Shown here in pieces: positions 51,333 to 59,650 of a stretch of DNA of 64,000 nt. The stretch comes from Luteibacter yeojuensis (GTDB lineage: Bacteria; Pseudomonadota; Gammaproteobacteria; Xanthomonadales; Rhodanobacteraceae). The stretch covers positions 2,790,001-2,854,000 of the forward strand of contig NZ_JAAQTL010000001.1 of NCBI RefSeq assembly GCF_011742875.1, given 5' to 3'. Below the pieces are notes generated by a model. The model was given only the letters and a program-made list of their open reading frames with translations. It was not told the origin of the DNA and did not search any database. The translations under genes were made by a program, and so were the position numbers. Positions within the stretch are counted from its first letter, which is position 1. Every line of letters begins with the position of its first letter.

Positions 51333-52895
51333 ATGACCTCTCTGCCCTCGTCCCTCGAGCTCGTCCTCCCCCTCGTGGACGACCTCGCCCACGACATCCC
51401 GGAAATCGAACGCTACCGCCGCCTGCTGGACGCCTTGCGTCGCCTCCTGCCGTGCGACGCGATCGCGCTGCTGCGGCTGGAGGGAGGCGAGCTGTTGCCG
51501 CTGGCGGTGGACGGCCTCAGCGACGACACGCTGGGACGCCGTTTCAAGGTGGCCGACCACCCGCGCTTCGCCGCCCTGCTGGCGAATCCGGAGCCGACGC
51601 TCTTCCCGGCGGACAGCCCCCTGCCGGACCCGTACGACGGGTTGGTGGACAAGGCGCCCCGCCTCGACGTGCATGACTGCATGGGCTGCTCCTTGCAGGT
51701 GGACGGCAAGCCGTGGGGGCTGCTCACGCTGGATGCCCTCGAGGCAGGCCGTTTCAACGCCCAGGACCTCGCCACGCTGCGTGCCTTCTCCAGCCTTGCC
51801 GCGGCGACGGTTTCCGCGGCGGAACGCATGCACGTGCTGCAGCGGGCCGCGGAGCGCGAGCATACCCGCGCGGAAAGCTACCGCGCGGCTGCCGGCCAAT
51901 CCGCCACGCGGACGCTGCTGGGGCGCAGCGCCGCGATGCGACGGCTGCTCGACGACATCGCCACCGTCGCACCCAGCGACCTGACCGTGCTGATCCGCGG
52001 GGAGACCGGCGTGGGCAAGGAGCTTGTCGCGCAGGCCATCCACGCCGCATCGTCGCGCGCCGATCGCCCGCTCATCGCGGTGAATTGCGCCGCCCTGCCC
52101 GAGAACCTGCTGGAGAGCGAGCTGTTCGGCCACGTGCGCGGGGCGTTTTCCGGCGCCACCGGGGACCGGCAGGGAAAATTCGAACTGGCCGACCACGGCA
52201 CGCTGTTCCTCGACGAGGTGGCCGATCTTTCGCTGTCGGCGCAGGCCGCCCTGCTGCGCGTGATGCAGAGCGGGCAGTTGCAGCGCGTGGGTTCCGACCG
52301 GGAGCATCGCGTGGACGTGCGGATCATCGCCGCGAGCAACCGCGACCTTGCCGACGAGGTGCGCGCGGGCCGCTGCCGCGCGGATTTCTACCATCGCATC
52401 AGCGTCTATCCCATCGGGATGCCGCCACTGCGCGAGCGTGGCAACGACGTGCTGATCCTTGCGGGCACCTTCCTCGAGGAGAATCGTGCGCGCCTGCGGC
52501 TGGCCGGGTTGAGGCTTGCGCCGGAAAGCCAGTCGGCCTTGCTCGCCTGGACCTGGCCAGGCAACGTGCGCGAGCTGGAACATACGATCGGACGCGCCGC
52601 ATTGAAGGCGCTCTCGCGACGCGGCGGTGGCTCGCGTGCGCTCACCATCGAAGCCATGGATCTGGACCTCGACGTAACGACCGTGACGCCGGTGGAAACC
52701 GTCGCGGCACCCGATCCGGCCGGCCTGCCGCTGCGCGCCGCCCTCGATGCCTACGAGCGCATGCTCATCGGTGCGGCATTGGAACGCCACGACGGCAGCT
52801 GGGCCGCCGCCGCACGGGAGCTGTCCGTCGATCGCGCCAATCTGCGGCGATCCGCGCTTCGCCTGGGCGTCGTTCCCGCGGCGATGGGAAACTAG
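51333..52895 (+). CDS. norR: NorR, nitric-oxide-responsive sigma54-dependent activator
   Basis: A 520-residue enhancer-binding protein. An N-terminal GAF domain holds the iron site region (FPADSPLPDPYDG, residues 91-103). The AAA+ domain has Walker A GETGVGKE (223-230) and Walker B LFLDEV. The sigma54-contact loop is GAFSGA (270-275), not the usual GAFTGA. A C-terminal Fis-type HTH ends VDRANLRRSALRLGV, the NorR signature. NO binds the GAF iron and frees the ATPase to activate sigma54 polymerase at hmp. It is divergent from hmp. Confidence 0.95.
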   Translation: MTSLPSSLELVLPLVDDLAHDIPEIERYRRLLDALRRLLPCDAIALLRLEGGELLPLAVDGLSDDTLGRRFKVADHPRFAALLANPEPTLFPADSPLPDPYDGLVDKAPRLDVHDCMGCSLQVDGKPWGLLTLDALEAGRFNAQDLATLRAFSSLAAATVSAAERMHVLQRAAEREHTRAESYRAAAGQSATRTLLGRSAAMRRLLDDIATVAPSDLTVLIRGETGVGKELVAQAIHAASSRADRPLIAVNCAALPENLLESELFGHVRGAFSGATGDRQGKFELADHGTLFLDEVADLSLSAQAALLRVMQSGQLQRVGSDREHRVDVRIIAASNRDLADEVRAGRCRADFYHRISVYPIGMPPLRERGNDVLILAGTFLEENRARLRLAGLRLAPESQSALLAWTWPGNVRELEHTIGRAALKALSRRGGGSRALTIEAMDLDLDVTTVTPVETVAAPDPAGLPLRAALDAYERMLIGAALERHDGSWAAAARELSVDRANLRRSALRLGVVPAAMGN

Positions 52896-52903
52896 CGACT
52901 CGC

Positions 52904-53596
52904 TCAGCCGCTCAGGGCGATCCCGAATGCCTCGCGCAGTTCCCTCCTGCCTTTCGGCGTGACGATCAATGCGCGGTCTTCCAGGCTCCGGCGTATCCAT
53001 TGGCGGTCCATGCCGAGCTTCAGCAGTGCCGCGCCCAATGCGCCGCCGAGGTGCGGACGGCGCTCGCTCCAGTCGATGCAGGGATAGGCGAGCTTGCGGC
53101 GATGCGGGAACGCGGTGTCGATGCCATAACCGGCGAGCGCCTCTTTTCCGGCCGCACTCAGGTCGTATTCGCGCTTTGCGGCGTCCTTCTCCAGCCACCC
53201 GCGTTCAAGCAGCCTGTCGTGCCACCGCACGCCGAGTTCACCGGCGGCGTGGTCGTAGCAGGTGCGCGCCAGCCGCAGCGATTCGGGCGTGCTCGACCGG
53301 ATACGTCCCGCAGGCTCCGCGACCACGAGCAGGGTTTCCAGCGAACGTGCCACGTCTTCGCCGGTGAGCCGGTAGTACCGATGGCGCGACTGGGCCAGCA
53401 CTTCGAGCAGGCCCGCACTCACAAGCCGCGCGAGATGCGCGCTCGCGGTCGACGACGCGATGCCCGCCACCGTGGCGAGCTCCGTCGCCGTCCGCGCCGT
53501 GCCGTCCATGAGGTGGCACAGCATCCGGCCGCGCGCAGGCTCGGCAATGGCCGAGGCCACCTTCGACAATCTGAAGCCACTGTCGTCGTCGCACAT
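52904..53596 (-). CDS. ArsR-family winged-helix regulator
   Basis: A 230-residue protein. The N-terminal HTH reads IAEPARGRMLCHLMDGTARTATELATVAGIASSTASAHLARLVSAGLLEV, followed by an unusually long C-terminal part (residues about 95-230; VRWHDRLLERGWLEKD, YPCIDWSERRPHLGGALGAALL). The same layout is seen in PadR-like and YczG-type ArsR proteins with a second winged region. It lacks the metal-binding CVC motif. It precedes nothing downstream and converges with norR 8 bases away. It lies just after the monooxygenase gene and may regulate that unit. Confidence 0.88.
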   Translation of the reverse strand: MCDDDSGFRLSKVASAIAEPARGRMLCHLMDGTARTATELATVAGIASSTASAHLARLVSAGLLEVLAQSRHRYYRLTGEDVARSLETLLVVAEPAGRIRSSTPESLRLARTCYDHAAGELGVRWHDRLLERGWLEKDAAKREYDLSAAGKEALAGYGIDTAFPHRRKLAYPCIDWSERRPHLGGALGAALLKLGMDRQWIRRSLEDRALIVTPKGRRELREAFGIALSG

Positions 53597-53615
53597 GGTG
53601 GTCGCTCCTCGCCCG

Positions 53616-54125
53616 TCAGGGCCGTGGTGACTCGTCGCGGTCCATCAATCCATAATCGCGCAGGACCTCGACGCGCATGGCACGCACCCCGGCAAGCAGA
53701 CTGCCGCTCACCGGTTCCTCGCCCAAGGCGAGCGCGTGCGACGGATCGCGGATATTGACGAACACTTCGTACCCGGCGGCGGCGAGCCTGCCGGCCTGGC
53801 CTTCGAGCGATTGTAGAAGCACGAGGTCGCCTCGCCCATCGACGATGTTGCCGACGCGGATGCGGTAGTCCTTGAGGAGACCGCCGCGTCCCTTGTCCTG
53901 GGCCGAACGATGGAGTGCGTTTTCGCGCCAGCGGATAGCCGCCGCTTCGTTTTCCCAGAGGGAGAGGGACACGAGGCGGCCCGGCCGGTGCCGGCTGCGG
54001 AACCTTTCGTTCCCGATGAAGCCTTCGACGGTCGCCAGTCGCGGCGCGAGGCTCGCCGCCAGACCGAGGTACGCCTCGAAACACTCCGGATCGGGTTCGA
54101 CCTCGAAGATCACGGCGACGCTCAT
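53616..54125 (-). CDS. Antibiotic biosynthesis monooxygenase (ABM) domain protein
   Basis: A 169-residue protein starting at ATG 54125 in an ATGA overlap with the alpha/beta hydrolase gene. The N-terminal ABM fold reads VAVIFEVEPDPECFEAYLGLAASLAPRLATVEGFIGNERFRSRHRPGRLVSLSLWENEAAAIRWREN. The C-terminal 60 residues have no clear family. Such small proteins are cofactor-free oxygenases or heme-handling enzymes; the activity here is unknown. Confidence 0.85.
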   Translation of the reverse strand: MSVAVIFEVEPDPECFEAYLGLAASLAPRLATVEGFIGNERFRSRHRPGRLVSLSLWENEAAAIRWRENALHRSAQDKGRGGLLKDYRIRVGNIVDGRGDLVLLQSLEGQAGRLAAAGYEVFVNIRDPSHALALGEEPVSGSLLAGVRAMRVEVLRDYGLMDRDESPRP

Positions 54126-55117
54126 CGACCCGCCTCCGAGGTGGCGCGGATGAAAGCGGCGACGCTCTCGTACAGCGACCAGCGCTGCCGCTCGAGGTGC
54201 ATCACATGGGTGCCGTCGTCGATGCACAAGCGCCATTTCATCGGCGACGACGTGAACTTTCCGAGGAACGCCGAGGCTTCCGCATCGTTCACGACGGTGT
54301 CGTAGTTGCCGAACACCACGAACACCGGCGCGCTCACGTCGGCCGCGGCATACGGGTATGTCCCAGCGACGCCTTCGGCGATGTCGACGTTCGAGCCGTT
54401 GGGAATTCGCATCCGCTCCGGCGCGTCGTCGCCGACGGTGGGCGTGGAAGCCCTGAATTCCCGTGCCCATCGCTCGCTCACAGCGGGCTCCAGGAGTACT
54501 TTCCCGGCCGGAAGCACCTTCTCGAAGCGAAGCTGTTCCAGGCGCTGTCCGGCGGTGAGGGGAAACCAGGCGACGTTCGGCGCCTTGTTGCCGCCCGCGC
54601 CCGGCTTCGGCACGATCGGCCCGAACAGGGTCAGTGAGGCAAGCTCGTGCGGGTACCGCGCCGCGTACGCCGCCGCAGGGATCGTTCCCCACGAATGCGC
54701 CACGATGTGGACGTCCATGACGCCCTTCTTCCCGTGCATGTAGCTCACGGCCGCGGCGATCTGCTCGGCCGCTTCGGGTGCACGGTCCACGGGCGGCGCG
54801 GCCGATGCGTCTCCCTTCATCGCGGCAGGCATGCTGGACCCGCCGTAGCCGAGGAAGTCGAGGCCGCAGGCGAGGTAACCCTGCCGGGCCATGTAGTGCA
54901 TCCACGAATCCCCGGGACGGAACTGGAATCCGAACGCGAGCTTCGTGGGAAACGTCGAGCCATGCACGAACAGCACGGCCTTGCCTGTATCGCCACGCGG
55001 CGCCACGCAGTGCAGCGCCACGTGTTCCCCGCCACCGGGCAGGGGAATGTTCGTCGTCTCGATGAGCATGGCGCCGAGGGCCGCCGAGGCCATGGCACCG
55101 ATCATCAGCATCGCCAT
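54122..55117 (-). CDS. Secreted alpha/beta hydrolase
   Basis: A 331-residue protein with an N-terminal signal-like segment (MAMLMIGAMASAALGAML). The fold shows AVLFVHGSTFPTKL (oxyanion HG), the nucleophile elbow IVAHSWGTIPAAAYA with Ser, and late acid and histidine in VFVVFGNYDTVVND and DDGTHVMHLE. It is probably a periplasmic esterase or related hydrolase; the substrate is unknown. It is the first gene of a two-gene unit with the ABM protein. Confidence 0.88.
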   Translation of the reverse strand: MAMLMIGAMASAALGAMLIETTNIPLPGGGEHVALHCVAPRGDTGKAVLFVHGSTFPTKLAFGFQFRPGDSWMHYMARQGYLACGLDFLGYGGSSMPAAMKGDASAAPPVDRAPEAAEQIAAAVSYMHGKKGVMDVHIVAHSWGTIPAAAYAARYPHELASLTLFGPIVPKPGAGGNKAPNVAWFPLTAGQRLEQLRFEKVLPAGKVLLEPAVSERWAREFRASTPTVGDDAPERMRIPNGSNVDIAEGVAGTYPYAAADVSAPVFVVFGNYDTVVNDAEASAFLGKFTSSPMKWRLCIDDGTHVMHLERQRWSLYESVAAFIRATSEAGR

Positions 55118-55225
55118 CCGGATCTCGCTCTTCCACCAGGAAAACCGGAGCCTAGGACGACGGGAGGCCTCACGTTTCGTCCGAGACCGAAGCGTCGTTG
55201 CCGGCGCCCGGCCCCGGCGAAGGCG

Positions 55226-55636
55226 TTACTTCACTTCGTTGATGCGCACGTGATTGCCCGCCGGGTCGCGGAAGGCGCAGTCGCGGATGCCGTAAGGCTG
55301 CATGGTGGGCTCCTGGACCACCTCGGCACCGCTGGACTGAATGCGCTCGAAGGTCGTATCGAGGTCGCGGGACGCGAGGATGACCATGGCGTAGGTGCCT
55401 TTGGCCATCATCTCTGAGATCGTACGGCGCTCGTCGTCGGTGAGCCCGGGCGTGGCCGCCGGCGGATGCAGCACGATGGAAACGTCCGGCTGGCCCTTCG
55501 GGCCCACGGTGATCCAGCGCATGCCGCCATAGGCGACGTCCTTGCGCACCTCGAAGCCGAGGGTGTCCCGATAGAAGACCAGGGAGGCCTCGGGGTCGAC
55601 CTGCGGGAGGAAGCTGGAGTGGATGTTGATATCCAT
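55226..55636 (-). CDS. VOC/glyoxalase-family protein
   Basis: A 136-residue protein (MDINIHSSFLPQVDPEASLVFYRDTLGFEVRKDV), with the C-terminal VQEPTMQPYGIRDCAFRDPAGNHVRINE module. It resembles PhnB-like or glyoxalase-related proteins common downstream of AraC genes. The AraC regulator gene lies 37 bases upstream on the same strand, and the two probably form an operon. The reaction is unknown. Confidence 0.9.
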   Translation of the reverse strand: MDINIHSSFLPQVDPEASLVFYRDTLGFEVRKDVAYGGMRWITVGPKGQPDVSIVLHPPAATPGLTDDERRTISEMMAKGTYAMVILASRDLDTTFERIQSSGAEVVQEPTMQPYGIRDCAFRDPAGNHVRINEVK

Positions 55637-55673
55637 GACGATCGGTTCCGGTGAGTGGCGAAGTCCACGGCGA

Positions 55674-56123
55674 TCAGTCTAGGGACGGCTCGGTCGCCTG
55701 CGCTTCTCGATTCCTGACGGGTCGGCTGATCTGTTTCGCGATGCAGGCCGGCATGCCTTCCGTGGCCTGGGCTTCACGAGCGCGATAAGCGCTGGGCGGC
55801 ATGCCCACCAGCTCGGTGAAGCGCGTGCTGAAGGTGCCCAGCGACGCGCAGCCGACGGCGAAGCAGACCTCGGTGACGCTGAGTTCGCCCTGGCGCAACA
55901 ACGCCATCGCGCGCTCGATGCGCCGGGTCATCAGGTATGCATAGGGCGATTCCCCGTAAGCCAGCCGGAACTGCCGGCTGAGGTGGCCCGCGGACATGCC
56001 GGCGGCGCGGCCGAGGGCCTCGACATCCAGCGGCTGCGCGTACTCGCGGTCGATCCGGTCGCGGACACGGCGAAGACGGGCAAGGTCGCGCAGGTGCTGC
56101 GCGGGGGCGGGCTGGCGGGTCAT
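55674..56123 (-). CDS. AraC-family regulator, DNA-binding domain only
   Basis: A 149-residue protein consisting of a two-HTH AraC domain: LDVEALGRAAGMSAGHLSRQFRLAYGESPYAYLMTRRIERAMALL, then SVTEVCFAVGCASLGTFSTRFTELVGMPPSAYR. There is no effector domain, as in MarA/SoxS-size regulators. It is co-directional with the VOC gene downstream and divergent from another AraC gene. The regulated genes are likely its VOC neighbour. Confidence 0.9.
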   Translation of the reverse strand: MTRQPAPAQHLRDLARLRRVRDRIDREYAQPLDVEALGRAAGMSAGHLSRQFRLAYGESPYAYLMTRRIERAMALLRQGELSVTEVCFAVGCASLGTFSTRFTELVGMPPSAYRAREAQATEGMPACIAKQISRPVRNREAQATEPSLD

Positions 56124-56225
56124 GCGCCGATCGTGTCACGCCGGACGGGTCGGCTCAACCAAGGCCAGCCGCGTACCTGCGGTCCATCCACCCATGCTAG
56201 GCTCCGTGCGACCAGGCGACTTCCT

Positions 56226-57080
56226 ATGTCCGATCCCTCTTCCGTACCGACCGAGCTCAGCGTCATGGCTTCGCTGGACACGGCGAGCGTCTCGGTGCGC
56301 AACGTGGTATGCCATGGTGGCTGCGCCCATCGCGGGCCCGAGGAGTGCGCGGCTTCCACCTTCCTGGTCTTTCCTTACCGCGGCGTCTATGTGCGCCACG
56401 TGGGCCGCGAGCAGGTCGTCGCCGATGCCAACCACGTCGTCTTCTTCAATGCGGAAGAGGCCTACCGGATCGCCCATCCGGTGGATGGAAGCGACGCGAG
56501 TCTCTCGCTGCAACTGCCTCCCGCGCTGCTCGACGAGCTGGCTCCCGCCGTGCTGCTGAAGGGGCAGGCGAATCCGGGGTTCCGGAAGCAGTACCGGCGT
56601 ATCGACACCGATGCGCAGGCGCTGGTGGCGTCGATCCGCTCCGGGCTGGAAAGGAAGACGATGGAACCGCTGGAAGCCGAGGGCCTGCTGCTGGATCTGG
56701 TCGTCCGCAGCCTTGGGCCGCGCAGCTCGCACGCCACGCACGCCACGGAGGGCCAGCAGCGGCTCGCCAACCGGGTGAAGCTGCTGCTTTCGAGCGATCT
56801 GTCGCGCCGCTGGTCGCTGGCCGGGGTGGGTGCGGAGATCGGGGCGTCTCCCGTCTACCTCACCCAGGTCTTCCAGAAGGTCGAAGGCATCCCCCTGTAT
56901 CGCTACCAGCTGCGCCTGCGCCTGGCTCGCGCGCTGGATCGCCTGGCTGGCGCCGATCTGGATCTGTCGGCGCTGGCGGCGGATCTCGGGTTCTCCAGCC
57001 ACAGCCATTTCACCGCAGCCTTCCGTCAGGCCTACGGGCAGACCCCGGCCGATTTCAGGCGCGGCACGAACGGACGCTAA
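56226..57080 (+). CDS. AraC-family transcriptional regulator
   Basis: A 284-residue protein starting at ATG 56226. The N-terminal part (VRNVVCHGGCAHRGPEECAASTFLVFPYRGVYVRHVG) is a cupin-like sensor with three cysteines and two histidines in one cluster, which could bind metal or sense redox state. The C-terminal HTH pair is WSLAGVGAEIGASPVYLTQVFQKVEG and LDLSALAADLGFSSHSHFTAAFRQAYGQTPADFRR. It precedes the Tat-lipoprotein hydrolase gene by 77 bases and may control it. Confidence 0.92.
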   Translation: MSDPSSVPTELSVMASLDTASVSVRNVVCHGGCAHRGPEECAASTFLVFPYRGVYVRHVGREQVVADANHVVFFNAEEAYRIAHPVDGSDASLSLQLPPALLDELAPAVLLKGQANPGFRKQYRRIDTDAQALVASIRSGLERKTMEPLEAEGLLLDLVVRSLGPRSSHATHATEGQQRLANRVKLLLSSDLSRRWSLAGVGAEIGASPVYLTQVFQKVEGIPLYRYQLRLRLARALDRLAGADLDLSALAADLGFSSHSHFTAAFRQAYGQTPADFRRGTNGR

Positions 57081-57157
57081 ATATTTCGACAGCCCGGTCC
57101 GCGAGGCCATGGTCTCCTTGTCCTGGCCGCGTCGGGCGGCAATCGGGAGACATCATC

Positions 57158-58159
57158 GTGAGCAGTGTAACGACCAACTTCGGACGCCGTGCCTTCGTGC
57201 GTTGGGCGGCGGGCAGCCTGGCGTTGGGCACGCTTGCCGCGTGCGCGCCCGGCGTGGCGAGGATGGCGGCATCGAAGGCGCGAGCGCCGGCAAAGGCGAT
57301 GAACGCGAAGCAGTTCAATGCGGCACGCCGATACCTTCGCACCGCCTACGGCAATATCGCCCATGTCGAACAGGGAAGCGGCGAGACCGCCCTCTTCCTC
57401 CACGGCTTTCCCTTGAATGGCTTCCAGTGGCGCGGCGTACTGCCGCAACTGGCCGACGCGCGACGCTGCATCGCACCCGATTTCCTCGGTCTCGGCTACA
57501 CCGAAGTGGCCGCGGGCCAGAGCGTGGCGCCCGCGGCGCAGGCAGACATGCTTGCGGCTTTCATGGACGCCCTCGGCATCGCACGCGCGGATATCGTGGC
57601 GAACGACAGCGGCGGCGCCGTGGCGCAACTGCTGGCGACGCGGCACCCGGAGCGCGTACGCACCCTGCTCCTCACCAATTGCGATACGGAGCACGAGTGC
57701 CCGCCGGCGGCGATGGCGCCGGTGATCGCCATGTCGCGCGAAGGCACCTATGTCGGCAAGTGGCTGCGTCCCTGGCTCGAGGACAAGACCCTTGCACGTT
57801 CGCCGCAGGGGCTGGGTGGCATGACGTACTGCTATCCGGATCACCCGACCGACGAAGCGATCGACATGTACCTGTCGCCGCTCGTCGCGCACGCCGAGCG
57901 CACGCATGCCTATGCGCTCGCACTCGAAGAGAACTCCCTCGCCGGCATCGGACCGCGTCTTGCGGCGTGCACGGTGCCCCTGCGCGTCGTCTGGGGCATG
58001 TCCGATCCGATCTTCTCGCCCGCCGGCGCGGAATACCTCGACCGCGCCTTTCCGCGTTCGCGGGGCGTGCGCCGGATCGCGCAAGCGAAGCTGTTCTTTC
58101 CCGAGGAATTTCCCGATGTTGTCGCCACCGAAGCACGTGCCCTCTGGGCGGCGTCATGA
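57158..58159 (+). CDS. Alpha/beta hydrolase, putative Tat lipoprotein
   Basis: A 333-residue protein starting at GTG 57158 with GGGAGA upstream. The N-terminus has a twin-arginine motif (GRRAFVRW) and a lipobox (LAACAPG). The hydrolase domain has LFLHGFPLNGFQWRGVLPQL and the nucleophile elbow VANDSGGAVAQL, where the nucleophile position is Asp. That is the epoxide-hydrolase/haloalkane-dehalogenase type. Later GMSDPIFSP supplies the acid. It is likely anchored to the periplasmic side; the substrate is unknown. Its 3' end overlaps the convergent DUF4198 gene by 6 bases. Confidence 0.88.
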   Translation: MSSVTTNFGRRAFVRWAAGSLALGTLAACAPGVARMAASKARAPAKAMNAKQFNAARRYLRTAYGNIAHVEQGSGETALFLHGFPLNGFQWRGVLPQLADARRCIAPDFLGLGYTEVAAGQSVAPAAQADMLAAFMDALGIARADIVANDSGGAVAQLLATRHPERVRTLLLTNCDTEHECPPAAMAPVIAMSREGTYVGKWLRPWLEDKTLARSPQGLGGMTYCYPDHPTDEAIDMYLSPLVAHAERTHAYALALEENSLAGIGPRLAACTVPLRVVWGMSDPIFSPAGAEYLDRAFPRSRGVRRIAQAKLFFPEEFPDVVATEARALWAAS

Positions 58160-58966
58160 AAAACCGAAGCTGAGGCTCGAGAAGTCGGTTTCGTAATCGG
58201 CTTCCCCGTCCGCCGGCAGTACGCGAGTCCAGATCACGTTGAGCAACCAGCGCCCTTGCACCGGCAGCGCGAACGTCGCGCGGCCGGTGCCGTCCGTCAC
58301 GTGGATTTCCACCGGCTTCTCGTCGTGGTCGAGGTCGGTGAGTTTCACCGTGGCGCCGGCCAGCGCCTTGCCTCGGTAGACGATGCGCAGCGGCAACGCG
58401 GGAGGGCGCGGCAACGCATAGGGATTGACTTCGGGCACGATCTCGAGCGGCAATCCCACGGGCTCGGTAACCGGTGCCTGCGCGCCGGCATCGAAAGCCC
58501 CCGCCTGCATGATGACCTTCGCGCGCCGGCTGTATACCTCGGTTTCGTCGTAGTCCATGCGATGCTCGCGGCGGCGCCGCTCCAGTGCGGGGGTCAGGCC
58601 TTCCGCCGTCAGGTAATCGTTGAACCGAAGCGACGGGAGATGACTTTCCGCGCGATGGTCCGTCTCGAGCACGATCAGGTACGTGCCCCTCCCCTCCAGC
58701 GACAGGTGGCCGTCGTCCGTCCCGCCACCCGGGTGCAGCGAGCGGGAAAGGTCCGCGGTCGCCGCGAAAGGCCCGATACGCTGGAACCGCGTGATGCGAC
58801 TGGCGGGAATCGGCGAACGCTGCCGATACGGGCCGTGCCCGACCTGCAACGTAAAGGCCGTCGATGCTTCCGGGCTCACCCGGAAAGTCCGCGGCTCGAC
58901 CCAGAAATCATGCGCCGCAACCGCTCCCGCGAGACCGAAGCAGCTCAATGCCATCCAGGAACGCAT
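58154..58966 (-). CDS. DUF4198 protein (possible metal-uptake periplasmic component)
   Basis: A 270-residue exported protein starting at ATG 58966 with signal MRSWMALSCFGLAGAVAAHDFW. The first mature residues HDFWVEPRTF supply an N-terminal histidine, common in this family. Later blocks are YLIVLETDHRAES and a C-terminal immunoglobulin-like module (PLRIVYRGKALAGATVKLTDLDHDEKPVEIHVTDGTGRATFALP). DUF4198 proteins are found in nickel/cobalt uptake loci. It is the last gene of the DUF4331-HupE unit. Confidence 0.82.
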   Translation of the reverse strand: MRSWMALSCFGLAGAVAAHDFWVEPRTFRVSPEASTAFTLQVGHGPYRQRSPIPASRITRFQRIGPFAATADLSRSLHPGGGTDDGHLSLEGRGTYLIVLETDHRAESHLPSLRFNDYLTAEGLTPALERRRREHRMDYDETEVYSRRAKVIMQAGAFDAGAQAPVTEPVGLPLEIVPEVNPYALPRPPALPLRIVYRGKALAGATVKLTDLDHDEKPVEIHVTDGTGRATFALPVQGRWLLNVIWTRVLPADGEADYETDFSSLSFGFS

Positions 58967-58973
58967 GGTGGGT

Positions 58974-59105
58974 TTACTCCAGGTGATCGGGCGCGTAGCC
59001 CGGGGTGACGGGAAGCAGGGCAAGGGTCGCCGTGAGCGCGGCCACCGCGAGCAACCAGCTGATGAGCACCTGCAAGGCGACGGCACGGATTCGATCGCGG
59101 TTCAT
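58974..59105 (-). CDS. 43-residue single-helix membrane microprotein
   Basis: Encodes MNRDRIRAVALQVLISWLLA, then AVAALTATLALLPVTPGYAPDHLE. ATG 59105 overlaps the HupE stop codon by 4 bases (ATGA), and the gene ends 7 bases before the DUF4198 start. It has one membrane helix with a positively charged N-terminus (inside). It is too short for most gene callers, but tight coupling on both sides supports translation. The function is unknown; it may be a transporter subunit. Confidence 0.6.
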   Translation of the reverse strand: MNRDRIRAVALQVLISWLLAVAALTATLALLPVTPGYAPDHLE

Positions 59106-59650
59106 AGGAAGAACCACACGCCGATGACGGCGATCCCCATGCCCGCGAAACGCACGATCCATGCGCCTTGTCTCCAGCGCGCAATCGTGCCGAGACCGAT
59201 ACCGGAGAGATGCAGCGACCCGGTGGCCAGAACGAATCCCGCCGCGTACCCGACGGGCTCGGCGGCGGACGGCAATTCCTTCCCATGGGCGTATCCGTGG
59301 AAGAGACCGAAGACGGCGACGATCGCGATCGCCATCCACACCGCCGGGCGCCAGGCCATCGCGATGGACGCGCCAAGCGCGACCACGGAAAACGCAACGC
59401 CCCATTCCACCGGCGGAAACAGGACGCCGACCATGCCGAACACGGCGCCGCAGACCATGAGCCCTGGAAACACGACAGGCAGCCGGTAAACCAGGGGGTC
59501 GCCGAGGAAAGCGCCCCACAAGCCCACGGACACCATGGCGAGCAGATGATCGAGGCCGCCGAAGGGATGCGCGAAACCGGCGCCGAAACCGCCCGCGAGG
59601 CCGGTGCCCGCGTGGGCCATGACCATCGGCACCTCAATCGCGGTAATCAT
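59102..59650 (-). CDS. HupE/UreJ-family membrane protein (nickel/cobalt transport-like)
   Basis: A 182-residue protein with about six helices, start ATG 59650 preceded by GGAGGAGCGGC (strong ribosome-binding site), overlapping the DUF4331 gene by 17 bases. It carries both family signatures: HPFGGLDHLLAM (about residue 28) and LFHGYAHGKELP (about residue 115). HupE and UreJ are secondary permeases for Ni or Co, found with hydrogenase or urease genes; neither enzyme is encoded here. Confidence 0.9.
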   Translation of the reverse strand: MITAIEVPMVMAHAGTGLAGGFGAGFAHPFGGLDHLLAMVSVGLWGAFLGDPLVYRLPVVFPGLMVCGAVFGMVGVLFPPVEWGVAFSVVALGASIAMAWRPAVWMAIAIVAVFGLFHGYAHGKELPSAAEPVGYAAGFVLATGSLHLSGIGLGTIARWRQGAWIVRFAGMGIAVIGVWFFL

